From the NCBI RefSeq assembly GCF_004011505.1, contig NZ_SAUN01000001.1:11063501-11127500 (forward strand): a stretch of DNA of 64,000 nucleotides. Direction: 5' to 3'. This DNA is from Nonomuraea polychroma (GTDB lineage Bacteria > Actinomycetota > Actinomycetes > Streptosporangiales > Streptosporangiaceae). This document shows, piece by piece, positions 58,134 through 64,000 of this stretch (the stretch's first letter is position 1; every line of letters begins with the position of its first letter). The notes beneath the pieces are model-generated. The model had not been told where the DNA came from and did not search any database. It saw only the letters and a program-made list of their open reading frames with translations. The translations under genes were made by a program, and so were the position numbers.

Positions 58134-59420
58134 CTACGGGCCCGCGGGAGCGGTTGGGGTGGCGCCGGGCGATGTGCGGGGGACCGTCTTGAGCCCGTCC
58201 TCCGCAGGGGTGACCGTCCTAGCCTCGGGTCCATCGGGGATGAGACGCAGGCGGCGGCCGGCGGCGGCGAACGCCGAGATGATCCGGTCCACCTGGGTCC
58301 CGGTGTGAACGGCGGTGATGCTGACCCGGATGAGCGCCTGGCCGGGTGGCACGCCGGGCGAGATCATGGCGGTGGTGAAGACGCCTTCGTCGAACAGCTC
58401 GCGCCACAACCGGAAGCACAGCAGGTCGTCACCCACCGGTACCGCGATGACCGGCCGATCCGAGGGAACGACCGCGTATCCCATCGCGGCCAGTTCACCG
58501 CTCAACCCCTCGGCCGTCGCCCGCAGGCGGTGGCGTCGTTCCGGCTCCGCCGCGATGATCTCCAGGGCGGCCAGCGCCGCCGCGGCGCACGCCGGGGACA
58601 GTGCGGCCGTGAACACCACCGATCGCGCGTAGTGCCGCAGGTAAGCAACGATCTCCTCGGGACCGGCCACCGCGCCGCCGATGGTGCCCAGTGCCTTCGA
58701 GAAGGTGACGGTCTGCAGATCGATCGCACCCTCCAGGCCGTGCTGCTCGGCCGCGCCCCGCCCGTTCGCGCCGAGCAGGCCGACGTCGTGGGCGCTGTCC
58801 ATGACGAGGCGGGCGTCGTACGCACGGGCGAGCTTGGCGATGCCCGGCAGGTCGCACACGCTGCCGGAGGTGGAGAACATCCCCTCGGTGATGATCAGCC
58901 GCCCGGCGCCGGGATCGGCGGCGTCGAGCAGCCGCTCCAGATGGCCCATGTCGTTGTGCCGGTAGCGGCGTAACCGCGCTCCGCCCAGGCGGACGGCGTC
59001 GATCAGGCATGCGTGGACCAGCCGGTCGCCGACCACCGTGTCACCGGGCCCGATCAGTGTCCCGAGAGCGAGATTGGCCAGGTAGCCGGCGCTGGTCACC
59101 ATGACGGCCTCCCGTCCGAGGAAGGCCGCCAGCCGCGCTTCCAGCTCCTCGTGGAGCGCGAGCGAGCCGTTGCTGAGGCGTGAGCCGCCGCTGCCGGTGC
59201 CCAGCCGCCGCGTCGCTTCGATCGCGGCCTCGCGCACGCGTTCGTCGCCCGACAAGCCGAGGTAGTCGTTGGAGCCCGCCTGTACGAGCACCCGCCCGTC
59301 GATCACGACCTCGCCCTCGCCCAGCCGCTCCTCGATCGCCTGGTAGTAGGGGTAGACGCCCAGCTCCTTCACGAACTGGTACGTCTCCGGCAGCCGACAT
59401 TTCGCGAACACATCGACCAT
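58134..59420 (-). CDS. alpha-oxoamine synthase-family PLP enzyme (AONS/KBL/SPT-like)
   Basis: The 428-residue protein (ATG 59420) has the family order: AGSNDYLGLSGDERVREAAI, GTGSGGSRLSNGSLALHEEL, PLP-stacking region VHACLIDAV, DSAHDVG with H211, and the PLP lysine K242 in VTFSKALG. The last 35 residues (after about 390) are not part of the fold and may be spurious. Members condense an acyl-CoA with glycine, alanine or serine (2-amino-3-ketobutyrate, 8-amino-7-oxononanoate, 3-ketosphinganine). Neither bioA/bioD nor tdh is near, so lipid or natural-product synthesis is possible. Confidence 0.9.
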   Translation of the reverse strand: MVDVFAKCRLPETYQFVKELGVYPYYQAIEERLGEGEVVIDGRVLVQAGSNDYLGLSGDERVREAAIEATRRLGTGSGGSRLSNGSLALHEELEARLAAFLGREAVMVTSAGYLANLALGTLIGPGDTVVGDRLVHACLIDAVRLGGARLRRYRHNDMGHLERLLDAADPGAGRLIITEGMFSTSGSVCDLPGIAKLARAYDARLVMDSAHDVGLLGANGRGAAEQHGLEGAIDLQTVTFSKALGTIGGAVAGPEEIVAYLRHYARSVVFTAALSPACAAAALAALEIIAAEPERRHRLRATAEGLSGELAAMGYAVVPSDRPVIAVPVGDDLLCFRLWRELFDEGVFTTAMISPGVPPGQALIRVSITAVHTGTQVDRIISAFAAAGRRLRLIPDGPEARTVTPAEDGLKTVPRTSPGATPTAPAGP

Positions 59421-59525
59421 GTGTGACTTCCGCTTCTTTGAAGTGGTTCCCCGTGTACGGCCCTCGCGAAGAAGTCTGCGTGATCCGCCCGAATCGTGCC
59501 GGGCGACGCCAGGCCGCCCAGCGCC

Positions 59526-61244
59526 TTACCGCCCCTTACGGAGGAAGGCGGTGAGGCGGTCCAGCGGCCAGGTGTTGATGACGTCTTCCGCGGTCAGCCA
59601 GCCGCGCTGCGCCGTCCCGATGCCGTAGCGCATGTTGGCCAGGTGGCCGACCGCATGGGAGTCGCTGTCGACGGCGAACTTCACGCCGTACCCGTGCGCC
59701 TGCCGGATCAGGTCCGCGGCCAGGTCGAGGCGGTCGGGGAAGGCGTTGATCTCCAGCGCGGTGCCGGAGCGCGCGCATGTCTGGAAGACCTGGTCCCAGT
59801 CCACGTCGATCGGCGGGCGGCGGCCGATCAGGCGGGCGCTGGGGTGGCCGATGATGTTGACGTGCGGGTTCCGCGCGGCGCGTACCAGCCGCCGGGTCAT
59901 CTTGGCCCGCGGCAGGTCGAAGTGGGAGTGCACCGAGGCCACGCACACGTCGAACCCGGCCAGCACGTCGGACGGCCAGTCCACCTGGCCGTCAGGGCCG
60001 ATGTTGAGCTCGATGCCGTGCAGCAGCCGCAGGCCGTACGTGCCGTCCAGCTCGCGCAGCCGCTCGCGTTGCGCGGTGGCCTTGTCCAGGGTCATGCGCT
60101 GCATGTAGAGGTCGGGCCCGTGGTCGGTGACGGCGTAGTAGGCGTATCCGCGTTCGGCCGCGGCGGCGACCATGTCCTCGAGCGAGGCGTGGCCGTCGGT
60201 GAGGTCGGTGTGGGTGTGCAGGTCGCCGCGCAGGTCGGCCTCGGTGACCAGCTCGGGCAGGGTTCCGGCCAGCGCGGCCTCGATCTCGCCGGTGTCCTCG
60301 CGCAGGGTCGGCGGGATCCACGGCAGGCCGAGCCGCTCGTAGACCTCCTCCTCGGTGCTGGAGACGATCTTCTCGTCGGTGACGGCGTCGAACAGGCCGT
60401 ACTCCGACAGCTTGAGCTTGCGGTGCTGGGCGATCTCGCGGGTGCGGATGTTGTGCGCCTTGGCGCCCGTGAAGTACTGCACGGCCGCGCCCCACGCGTC
60501 CGGCGGCACGACCCGGATGTCCACTTGCAGCCCTTGGCTCGTACGGACCGAGGTCTTCTTGTCGCCACGTACGATCACCTCGGTCACGTCGGGTAGCCCG
60601 GCAAAGGCATCCATCAGCACTTTCGGCCGGTTGGACGTGGCCAGGACGTCGATGTCGCCGATGGTGTCCTTCATACGGCGCAGTGACCCCGCGTAGCCGC
60701 AGCGGCGGCAGCCCTGTACCGCCTGCAGCGCCGCCACGATGTCCTCGGCCAGCGGCATGGCCACGCCGATGTGGACCCGCCGGCCCGCGTCACGCAGCAA
60801 GGCGATGCCGTGCAGCAGGTTCTCCTCGGTCTTGGCGCCGAATCCCGGCAGGTCCCGCAGGGCGCCCGCCGTGATCGCGGATTCCAGGCTCTCCGGTGAG
60901 TCCACGCCCAGGCTCTGGTGCAACACCATCGCCCGCTTGGGGCCGAGTGCGGGGATATGGGTGAGCGCGCGGACCCCGGCAGGGATGCGGCTGCGAAGCT
61001 CCTCGAGCTTCGGCATGGTGCCGGAGCGCAGGTATTCGGCCACCTTGGCGGCGATCGACTCGCCCACGTTGGGGATTCGCCGCAGCGCGTCGGCGTCGTA
61101 GCCGGCGATGTCGTCCGGATAGGCGCCTACGGACCGGGCTGCCTTTTGGTAAACGCGGACTTTGAAGTCCTCGTGACCGGTGATGGCGAGCAGGTCAGCG
61201 TACTCTTCCAGCACGTCGGACACGTCGTCGTTGGTGCGTGCCAT
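59526..61244 (-). CDS. polX: family X DNA polymerase / 3'-5' exonuclease with PHP domain
   Basis: The 572-residue length matches bacterial PolX. The N-terminal 8-kDa-like and HhH part (PNVGESIAAKVAEYL, LTHIPALGPKRAMVL) is followed by the polymerase palm (GYAGSLRRMKDTIGDIDVLA with the G-D-I-D metal aspartates). The C-terminal PHP exonuclease starts at about 335 (RGDLHTHTDLTDGHASLEDM) and keeps AVTDHGP, VASVHSH and NIIGHPSARL metal ligands. The enzyme fills gaps in base-excision repair. It stands alone on the minus strand. Confidence 0.95.
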   Translation of the reverse strand: MARTNDDVSDVLEEYADLLAITGHEDFKVRVYQKAARSVGAYPDDIAGYDADALRRIPNVGESIAAKVAEYLRSGTMPKLEELRSRIPAGVRALTHIPALGPKRAMVLHQSLGVDSPESLESAITAGALRDLPGFGAKTEENLLHGIALLRDAGRRVHIGVAMPLAEDIVAALQAVQGCRRCGYAGSLRRMKDTIGDIDVLATSNRPKVLMDAFAGLPDVTEVIVRGDKKTSVRTSQGLQVDIRVVPPDAWGAAVQYFTGAKAHNIRTREIAQHRKLKLSEYGLFDAVTDEKIVSSTEEEVYERLGLPWIPPTLREDTGEIEAALAGTLPELVTEADLRGDLHTHTDLTDGHASLEDMVAAAAERGYAYYAVTDHGPDLYMQRMTLDKATAQRERLRELDGTYGLRLLHGIELNIGPDGQVDWPSDVLAGFDVCVASVHSHFDLPRAKMTRRLVRAARNPHVNIIGHPSARLIGRRPPIDVDWDQVFQTCARSGTALEINAFPDRLDLAADLIRQAHGYGVKFAVDSDSHAVGHLANMRYGIGTAQRGWLTAEDVINTWPLDRLTAFLRKGR

Positions 61245-61307
61245 CTCGCATCATCCCCTACCGTCCCCTATCCCGAAATCGCGTCGGATATCAGGGCGGC
61301 CGAGCCG

Positions 61308-61580
61308 TCAGGCGTCCTCCTCCACCCGCACCGTGCCCGCGGTCCCGTCGATGGTGATGAGCTGCCCGGTCTTGATCTCGTGCGTGGCGTTCCGGACGCA
61401 GATGACCGCCGGGATCCGTCGTAGGGGCCACGAGGATCTCGCCCGGCTCGATGTGCGCTGGAACGGACGGCCACGCGCCCGCCGCCGAGCCGCTCGTAGG
61501 CGGCGATCAGCTCACTCTCCGGGAGATCTCGGGACTTGTAGGACTCGACGGTCAGCTTTGTGCGCTGAGATCCGACGAGA
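61308..61580 (-). pseudogene. relic of a PEP-synthase-like / PEP-utilising enzyme
   Basis: Three scraps in three frames can be read in order on the minus strand: ESYKSRDLPESELIAAYERL with GGGRVAVRSSA (ATP-binding N-domain), then HIEPGEILVAPTTDPG (phosphohistidine swivel domain), then IPAVICVRNATHEIKTGQLI ending TVRVEEDA with a stop at 61308. Several hundred residues are missing between the first two scraps. It derives from phosphoenolpyruvate synthase or the related rifamycin phosphotransferase family. Confidence 0.7.
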
Positions 61581-61632
61581 ATGGGCCGGGCCCGCCGGCG
61601 AGGCGGACCCGGCCCATGGCCGCGGATCGGTT

Positions 61633-62241
61633 CTACTGCTCGCCCTGGGAGAGGTTGCCCTTGGCGTCGTCGTAGGAAGTCTCGCCGGTCGCCTGGGCAG
61701 GCCGGTAGACCAGGTACAGCACACCCGTCGTGAACGTCTCGGACTTGACCAGCTCCAGAGGGATGGGGTTCTCCCCCTCGTCGAACAGGCGCTCGCCCTT
61801 GCGGATGGCGATCGGGTGCACCAGCAGGTGCAGCTCGTCCAGCAGCCCCGCGGCCAGCAGCTGGCGGACCACCGAGATCGAGCCGCTCATGGCGATGCGG
61901 CCGCCCTGCTCGTTCTTCAACGCGGTCACGGCCTCGACCAGGTCGCCCTCGAGCAGTTCGGAGTTCCGCCAGGTGAACTCCAGGGGCTGGCGCGACACGA
62001 CGATCTTCCGTGCGTCGCCCAGCGTCTTTGCGAAGCCGGCGTCTTCGTCGCCCGCGGCCTCCCGCTCCGGCCACGCTCCGGCGAAGCTGTCGTAGGTCTT
62101 GCGCCCCAGGAGCAGGGTGTCGGCCATCTGCGCGGTCACGGCGGCACCCATCTCGTCGTTGAAGTACGGGAAATGCCACTCCGACGGCTCCTCGACGACC
62201 CCGTCGAGTGAGATGAACAGGCTTGCGATGATCGTCCTCAT
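61633..62241 (-). CDS. RibD-C/dihydrofolate-reductase-like protein
   Basis: The 202-residue protein (ATG 62241, AAGGAGGACCATC context on the minus strand) has the family pattern: RTIIASLFISLDGVVEEPSE, TLLLGRKTYDSFAGAW, RKIVVSRQPLEF, IAMSGSISVVRQLL, GLLDELHLLVHPIAIRKGER and LFDEGENPIPLEL. It is the second intact member in this window. The C-terminal 20 residues (ETSYDDAKGNLSQGEQ) are extra. An inverted repeat lies 67 bases upstream. Confidence 0.9.
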   Translation of the reverse strand: MRTIIASLFISLDGVVEEPSEWHFPYFNDEMGAAVTAQMADTLLLGRKTYDSFAGAWPEREAAGDEDAGFAKTLGDARKIVVSRQPLEFTWRNSELLEGDLVEAVTALKNEQGGRIAMSGSISVVRQLLAAGLLDELHLLVHPIAIRKGERLFDEGENPIPLELVKSETFTTGVLYLVYRPAQATGETSYDDAKGNLSQGEQ

Positions 62242-62307
62242 GATGGTCCTCCAAGGAAGGGGCGGGGGCCGTCCTGCCCGCCGTTCTGATGTGCCTGTAG
62301 CCTCGCG

Positions 62308-62334
62308 GACCTTGGTTACGGATCGCTTAAGGTC
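62308..62334. promoter_or_regulatory. inverted repeat upstream of the DHFR-like gene
   Basis: GACCTT (62308-62313) and AAGGTC (62329-62334) are perfect 6-bp arms with a 15-base centre. They lie in the 150-base gap between the DHFR-like gene and the CDF transporter stop. It may be an operator of the DHFR-like gene; chance cannot be excluded. Confidence 0.3.
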
Positions 62335-62391
62335 TTCCTTTGGGACGGGCGGCGACGAGACGTCACGAACCCAGAAGGTGGAGTGTGCGTG

Positions 62392-63123
62392 TCACAGGCC
62401 GCCGTCCCTCTGCTGAGCAGGCGAGCAACAACCGTCCGAGCAACCGTCGGTCTCGGAGACCGTGCTGCCGGACGTGGTGGCGACTGTGGGAACGGCGCAG
62501 CAGGCATCCCCGCGCCAAGCCTCGCGGCCTTCCTTGACCGCCACGGCGGCGATGACCAAGGCGGCGATCGGGTCGGCCCAGGACCAGCCGAACAGGCTGT
62601 TGAGCGCCAGCCCCACCAGGAGAACGCCCGACAGGTAGGTGCAGAGCAGGGTCTGCTTGGAGTCGGCCACCGCCGAGGCGGAGCCGAGCTCGCGGCCGGC
62701 CCGGCGTTGGGCGTACGACAGGAACGGCATGACAAGCAGCGACAGGGCGGCCAGGATCAGGCCGGGAGTGGAGTGCTCGGCCTCGCCGACGCCGAGCAGG
62801 GCGCGTACGGCGTCGAAGGTGACGTAGGCCGCCAGGGCGAAGAAGGAGATCGCGATGACTCGCAGCGCCGTCTTCTCCCGGCGTTCATGGTCGGTGGCGG
62901 CGAACTGCCAGGCCACCGCGGCGGCCGAGGCGACCTCGACGACGGAGTCGAGCCCGAAACCGATGAGGGCGGCGGAGGAGGCGATGGTGCCGGCGGTGAT
63001 GGCCACGATCGCTTCGATCACGTTGTAGGTGATGGTGGCGGCCACCAGCAGCCGGATGCGGTGCTGCAGCAGTGCGCGCCGGGCCGGGGACGGGCCGAGG
63101 CCGGGCAGGTTGATCGCGCTCAT
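62392..63123 (-). CDS. CDF-family cation efflux protein with Cys-rich tail
   Basis: ATG 63123 overlaps the ArsR-type stop (ATGA); 243 residues. It has about six membrane helices with the metal-binding aspartates in IGFGLDSVVEVASA and AVADSKQTLLCTY, where CDF proteins have their intramembrane metal site. The C-terminus contains CCAVPT and TDGCSDGCCSPAQQ, five cysteines likely to bind soft metals; the usual cytoplasmic beta domain is absent. The regulator resembles CmtR, so cadmium, lead or zinc export is probable. Confidence 0.9.
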   Translation of the reverse strand: MSAINLPGLGPSPARRALLQHRIRLLVAATITYNVIEAIVAITAGTIASSAALIGFGLDSVVEVASAAAVAWQFAATDHERREKTALRVIAISFFALAAYVTFDAVRALLGVGEAEHSTPGLILAALSLLVMPFLSYAQRRAGRELGSASAVADSKQTLLCTYLSGVLLVGLALNSLFGWSWADPIAALVIAAVAVKEGREAWRGDACCAVPTVATTSGSTVSETDGCSDGCCSPAQQRDGGL

Positions 63124-63527
63124 GTCACCACATCCCCCGCGGCAAGCCTGACGCCGTCACCTGGGCGGCCGGCGCCGGGGGCGGGGCAGAGCGTGACGGC
63201 GTGGCCGGTGGCGGCCAGTAGCTGCTCGGCGGAGGTGAGCAGGTCCATCAGCTCGGGTCTGGTCAGGGAGTAGAAGGACTGGCGGCCTTCGGCGCGGTAG
63301 TCGACCAGGTGGCAGTCGCGCAGGCAGGCCAGGTGCTTGGAGACGGTGGACTGGGCCAGGCCGAGCTCGGTGGTCAGGTCCACCACGCGGGCCTCGCCGC
63401 GGGCCAGGCGTTGCACGATGCGCAGCCGGTTCTCATCGGCCAGGGAGTGGAACAGTGCCGCCGCCGGAGGGATGCCGGCGGCGATGTCAACACTGACGCA
63501 GGGGCCGGCATCACTATCAATCGCCAT
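63120..63527 (-). CDS. ArsR/SmtB-family metal sensor, CmtR-like
   Basis: I chose ATG 63527 (MAIDSDAGPCVSVDIAAGIP), which lies at the operator and gives 135 residues. The winged helix is at about 24-90 (SLADENRLRIVQRLARGEAR, VVDLTTELGLAQSTVSKHLA). Cysteines C68 and C72 in KHLACLRDCHLV and C114 in VTLCPAPG have the same places and spacing as C57, C61 and C102 of the mycobacterial Cd/Pb sensor CmtR. Metal binding would release it from the dyad in front of the gene. It is coupled to the CDF gene. Confidence 0.88.
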   Translation of the reverse strand: MAIDSDAGPCVSVDIAAGIPPAAALFHSLADENRLRIVQRLARGEARVVDLTTELGLAQSTVSKHLACLRDCHLVDYRAEGRQSFYSLTRPELMDLLTSAEQLLAATGHAVTLCPAPGAGRPGDGVRLAAGDVVT

Positions 63528-63556
63528 ATAGCGATTATAGTCAGAAGCGGCTATAT
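63526..63556. promoter_or_regulatory. ATATAGC/GCTATAT dyad between the metal sensor and permease genes
   Basis: ATATAGC (63526-63532) and GCTATAT (63550-63556) are perfect 7-bp arms in an AT-rich island that stands out in this GC-rich sequence. The dyad touches the start codon of the ArsR-type gene and lies 50 bases upstream of the permease start. It is the likely binding site of the CmtR-like sensor and would control both directions. Confidence 0.7.
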
Positions 63557-63606
63557 CATCGCAAGCGCGTGGCTGCACGGACGGCCGCTGGGCAAGGAGG
63601 AGCGCG

Positions 63607-64000
63607 GTGACGCGGCAGGCGCGGGCCCGGGGACTGGTCGCCGGGATGGAACGGCACCAGGTCGCCATCTATGTGGCGGCGATGGTGGTCGGCGCCACAG
63701 CGGGCTGGGCGGTCCCCGCGCTGGGGCCGGTGCTGGAGCATGTGATCAACCCGGTGCTGGCGGCGTTGCTGTACGTGACGTTCCTGCAAGTGCCCGCGGC
63801 CGAACTGGTGCGCTCGCTGCGATCAGGCCGCTTGCTGGCGGCGGCGCTGGTGGTGGACTTCGCCGTGGTGCCGCTGGTGATCGCGGCGATGTTCGTCTTT
63901 CTTCCCGGTGACCCGGCCCTGAGGCTGGGGGTGTTGCTGGTGCTGCTGACGCCGTGCGTCGACTACGTGATCGTGTTCACCGGGCTGGCCGGGGGCAGCA
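63607..64000 (+). CDS. ACR3/BASS-type arsenic-resistance-like permease (3' part beyond window)
   Basis: GTG 63607 with AAGGAGGAGCG in front opens a frame of 131 visible residues that runs off the end. Hydrophobic segments at about 19-38, 43-65, 77-100 and 108-128 are visible, with LLTPCVDYVIVFTGLAGG near the end, a pattern shared by ACR3 arsenite transporters and related bile-acid-symporter-fold proteins; the cysteine sits where ACR3 needs it. It is divergent from the metal sensor and shares its operator. Confidence 0.8.
   Translation, partial: MTRQARARGLVAGMERHQVAIYVAAMVVGATAGWAVPALGPVLEHVINPVLAALLYVTFLQVPAAELVRSLRSGRLLAAALVVDFAVVPLVIAAMFVFLPGDPALRLGVLLVLLTPCVDYVIVFTGLAGGS

Noticed and set aside
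58134..59420. Biotin-synthesis (bioF) or threonine-degradation (kbl) assignment
   Set aside because: No bioA, bioB, bioD or tdh gene is near and the family cannot be split reliably by eye, so only the superfamily is given.
1..64000. tRNA, rRNA, riboswitch, insertion sequence or prophage
   Set aside because: I saw no cloverleaf ending in CCA, rRNA core motif, transposase motif, phage structural gene or terminal repeat. A covariance-model scan would be the decisive test.

Overview
This window is very GC-rich, densely coded on both strands and full of GTG starts, 4-base start/stop overlaps and -10 boxes only 6-7 bases from a start codon (leaderless mRNAs). Together with the gene content (SARP-free LAL/LuxR regulator, DUF3817, DUF1876, SURF1, BtrH/DUF4872, ECF sigma with SnoaL tail, BlaI/M56 pair, PolX) this points to an actinomycete, most likely of the Streptosporangiales (Nonomuraea-like). 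That placement is inference, not a database result. I see no CRISPR array, rRNA, tRNA, prophage or intact insertion sequence.

Layout. 1-6.1 kb: a Sel1-repeat protein cut by the window edge, a TauE/SafE-cupredoxin membrane protein preceded by an unlisted 30-residue Cys-rich peptide, gamma-glutamyltransferase, and a NarL-type two-component pair. 6.1-8 kb: a leaderless HTH/Clp-N pair, a methyltransferase and a VOC protein. 8.1-12.5 kb (minus): a D-amino-acid operon (D-aminoacylase, DSD1-type PLP enzyme, RidA, and an unknown TIM-barrel-like protein). 12.5-16.9 kb: an OmpR-type response regulator and a histidine kinase whose frame runs without a stop into a DUF4173 membrane protein. 17-20.6 kb: arylamine N-acetyltransferase, a pseudokinase with a duplicated C-lobe, small membrane proteins, SURF1. 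20.7-29.6 kb: Baeyer-Villiger-type monooxygenase, TetR, LysE exporter, a large LuxR regulator, secreted and membrane proteins, BtrH-like protein. 29.6-37.2 kb: three methyltransferases (two SAM small-molecule type and one PCMT), BlaI/M56, threonine dehydratase and argG with its ARG box, interspersed with gene relics.

37.4-47.7 kb is the most coherent accessory locus: a sugar ABC importer (lipoprotein plus two permeases) with a YesL-like DUF624 protein and a 2-hydroxyacid dehydrogenase, facing a DUF2264 protein, a regulator that joins a DeoR HTH to a LacI-type ligand domain, and a heparinase II/III-like lyase. This looks like a regulon for importing and breaking down a uronic-acid-containing glycan. 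Both of its regulatory regions carry GATCG direct repeats spaced exactly 10 bp.

47.8-64 kb: DUF1876, ECF sigma factor, RibD-C/DHFR-like proteins, an SDR driven from between twin operators, ABC-F and MMPL transporters, a second OmpR-type two-component system, an alpha-oxoamine synthase, PolX, and a metal-resistance island (CmtR-like ArsR, CDF transporter, ACR3-like permease). At least seven decayed genes (DHFR-like twice, MFS, LacI, WYL, TetR, PEP-synthase-like) are scattered through 29-62 kb and explain most of the longer gaps, so the segment seems to be undergoing gene turnover.
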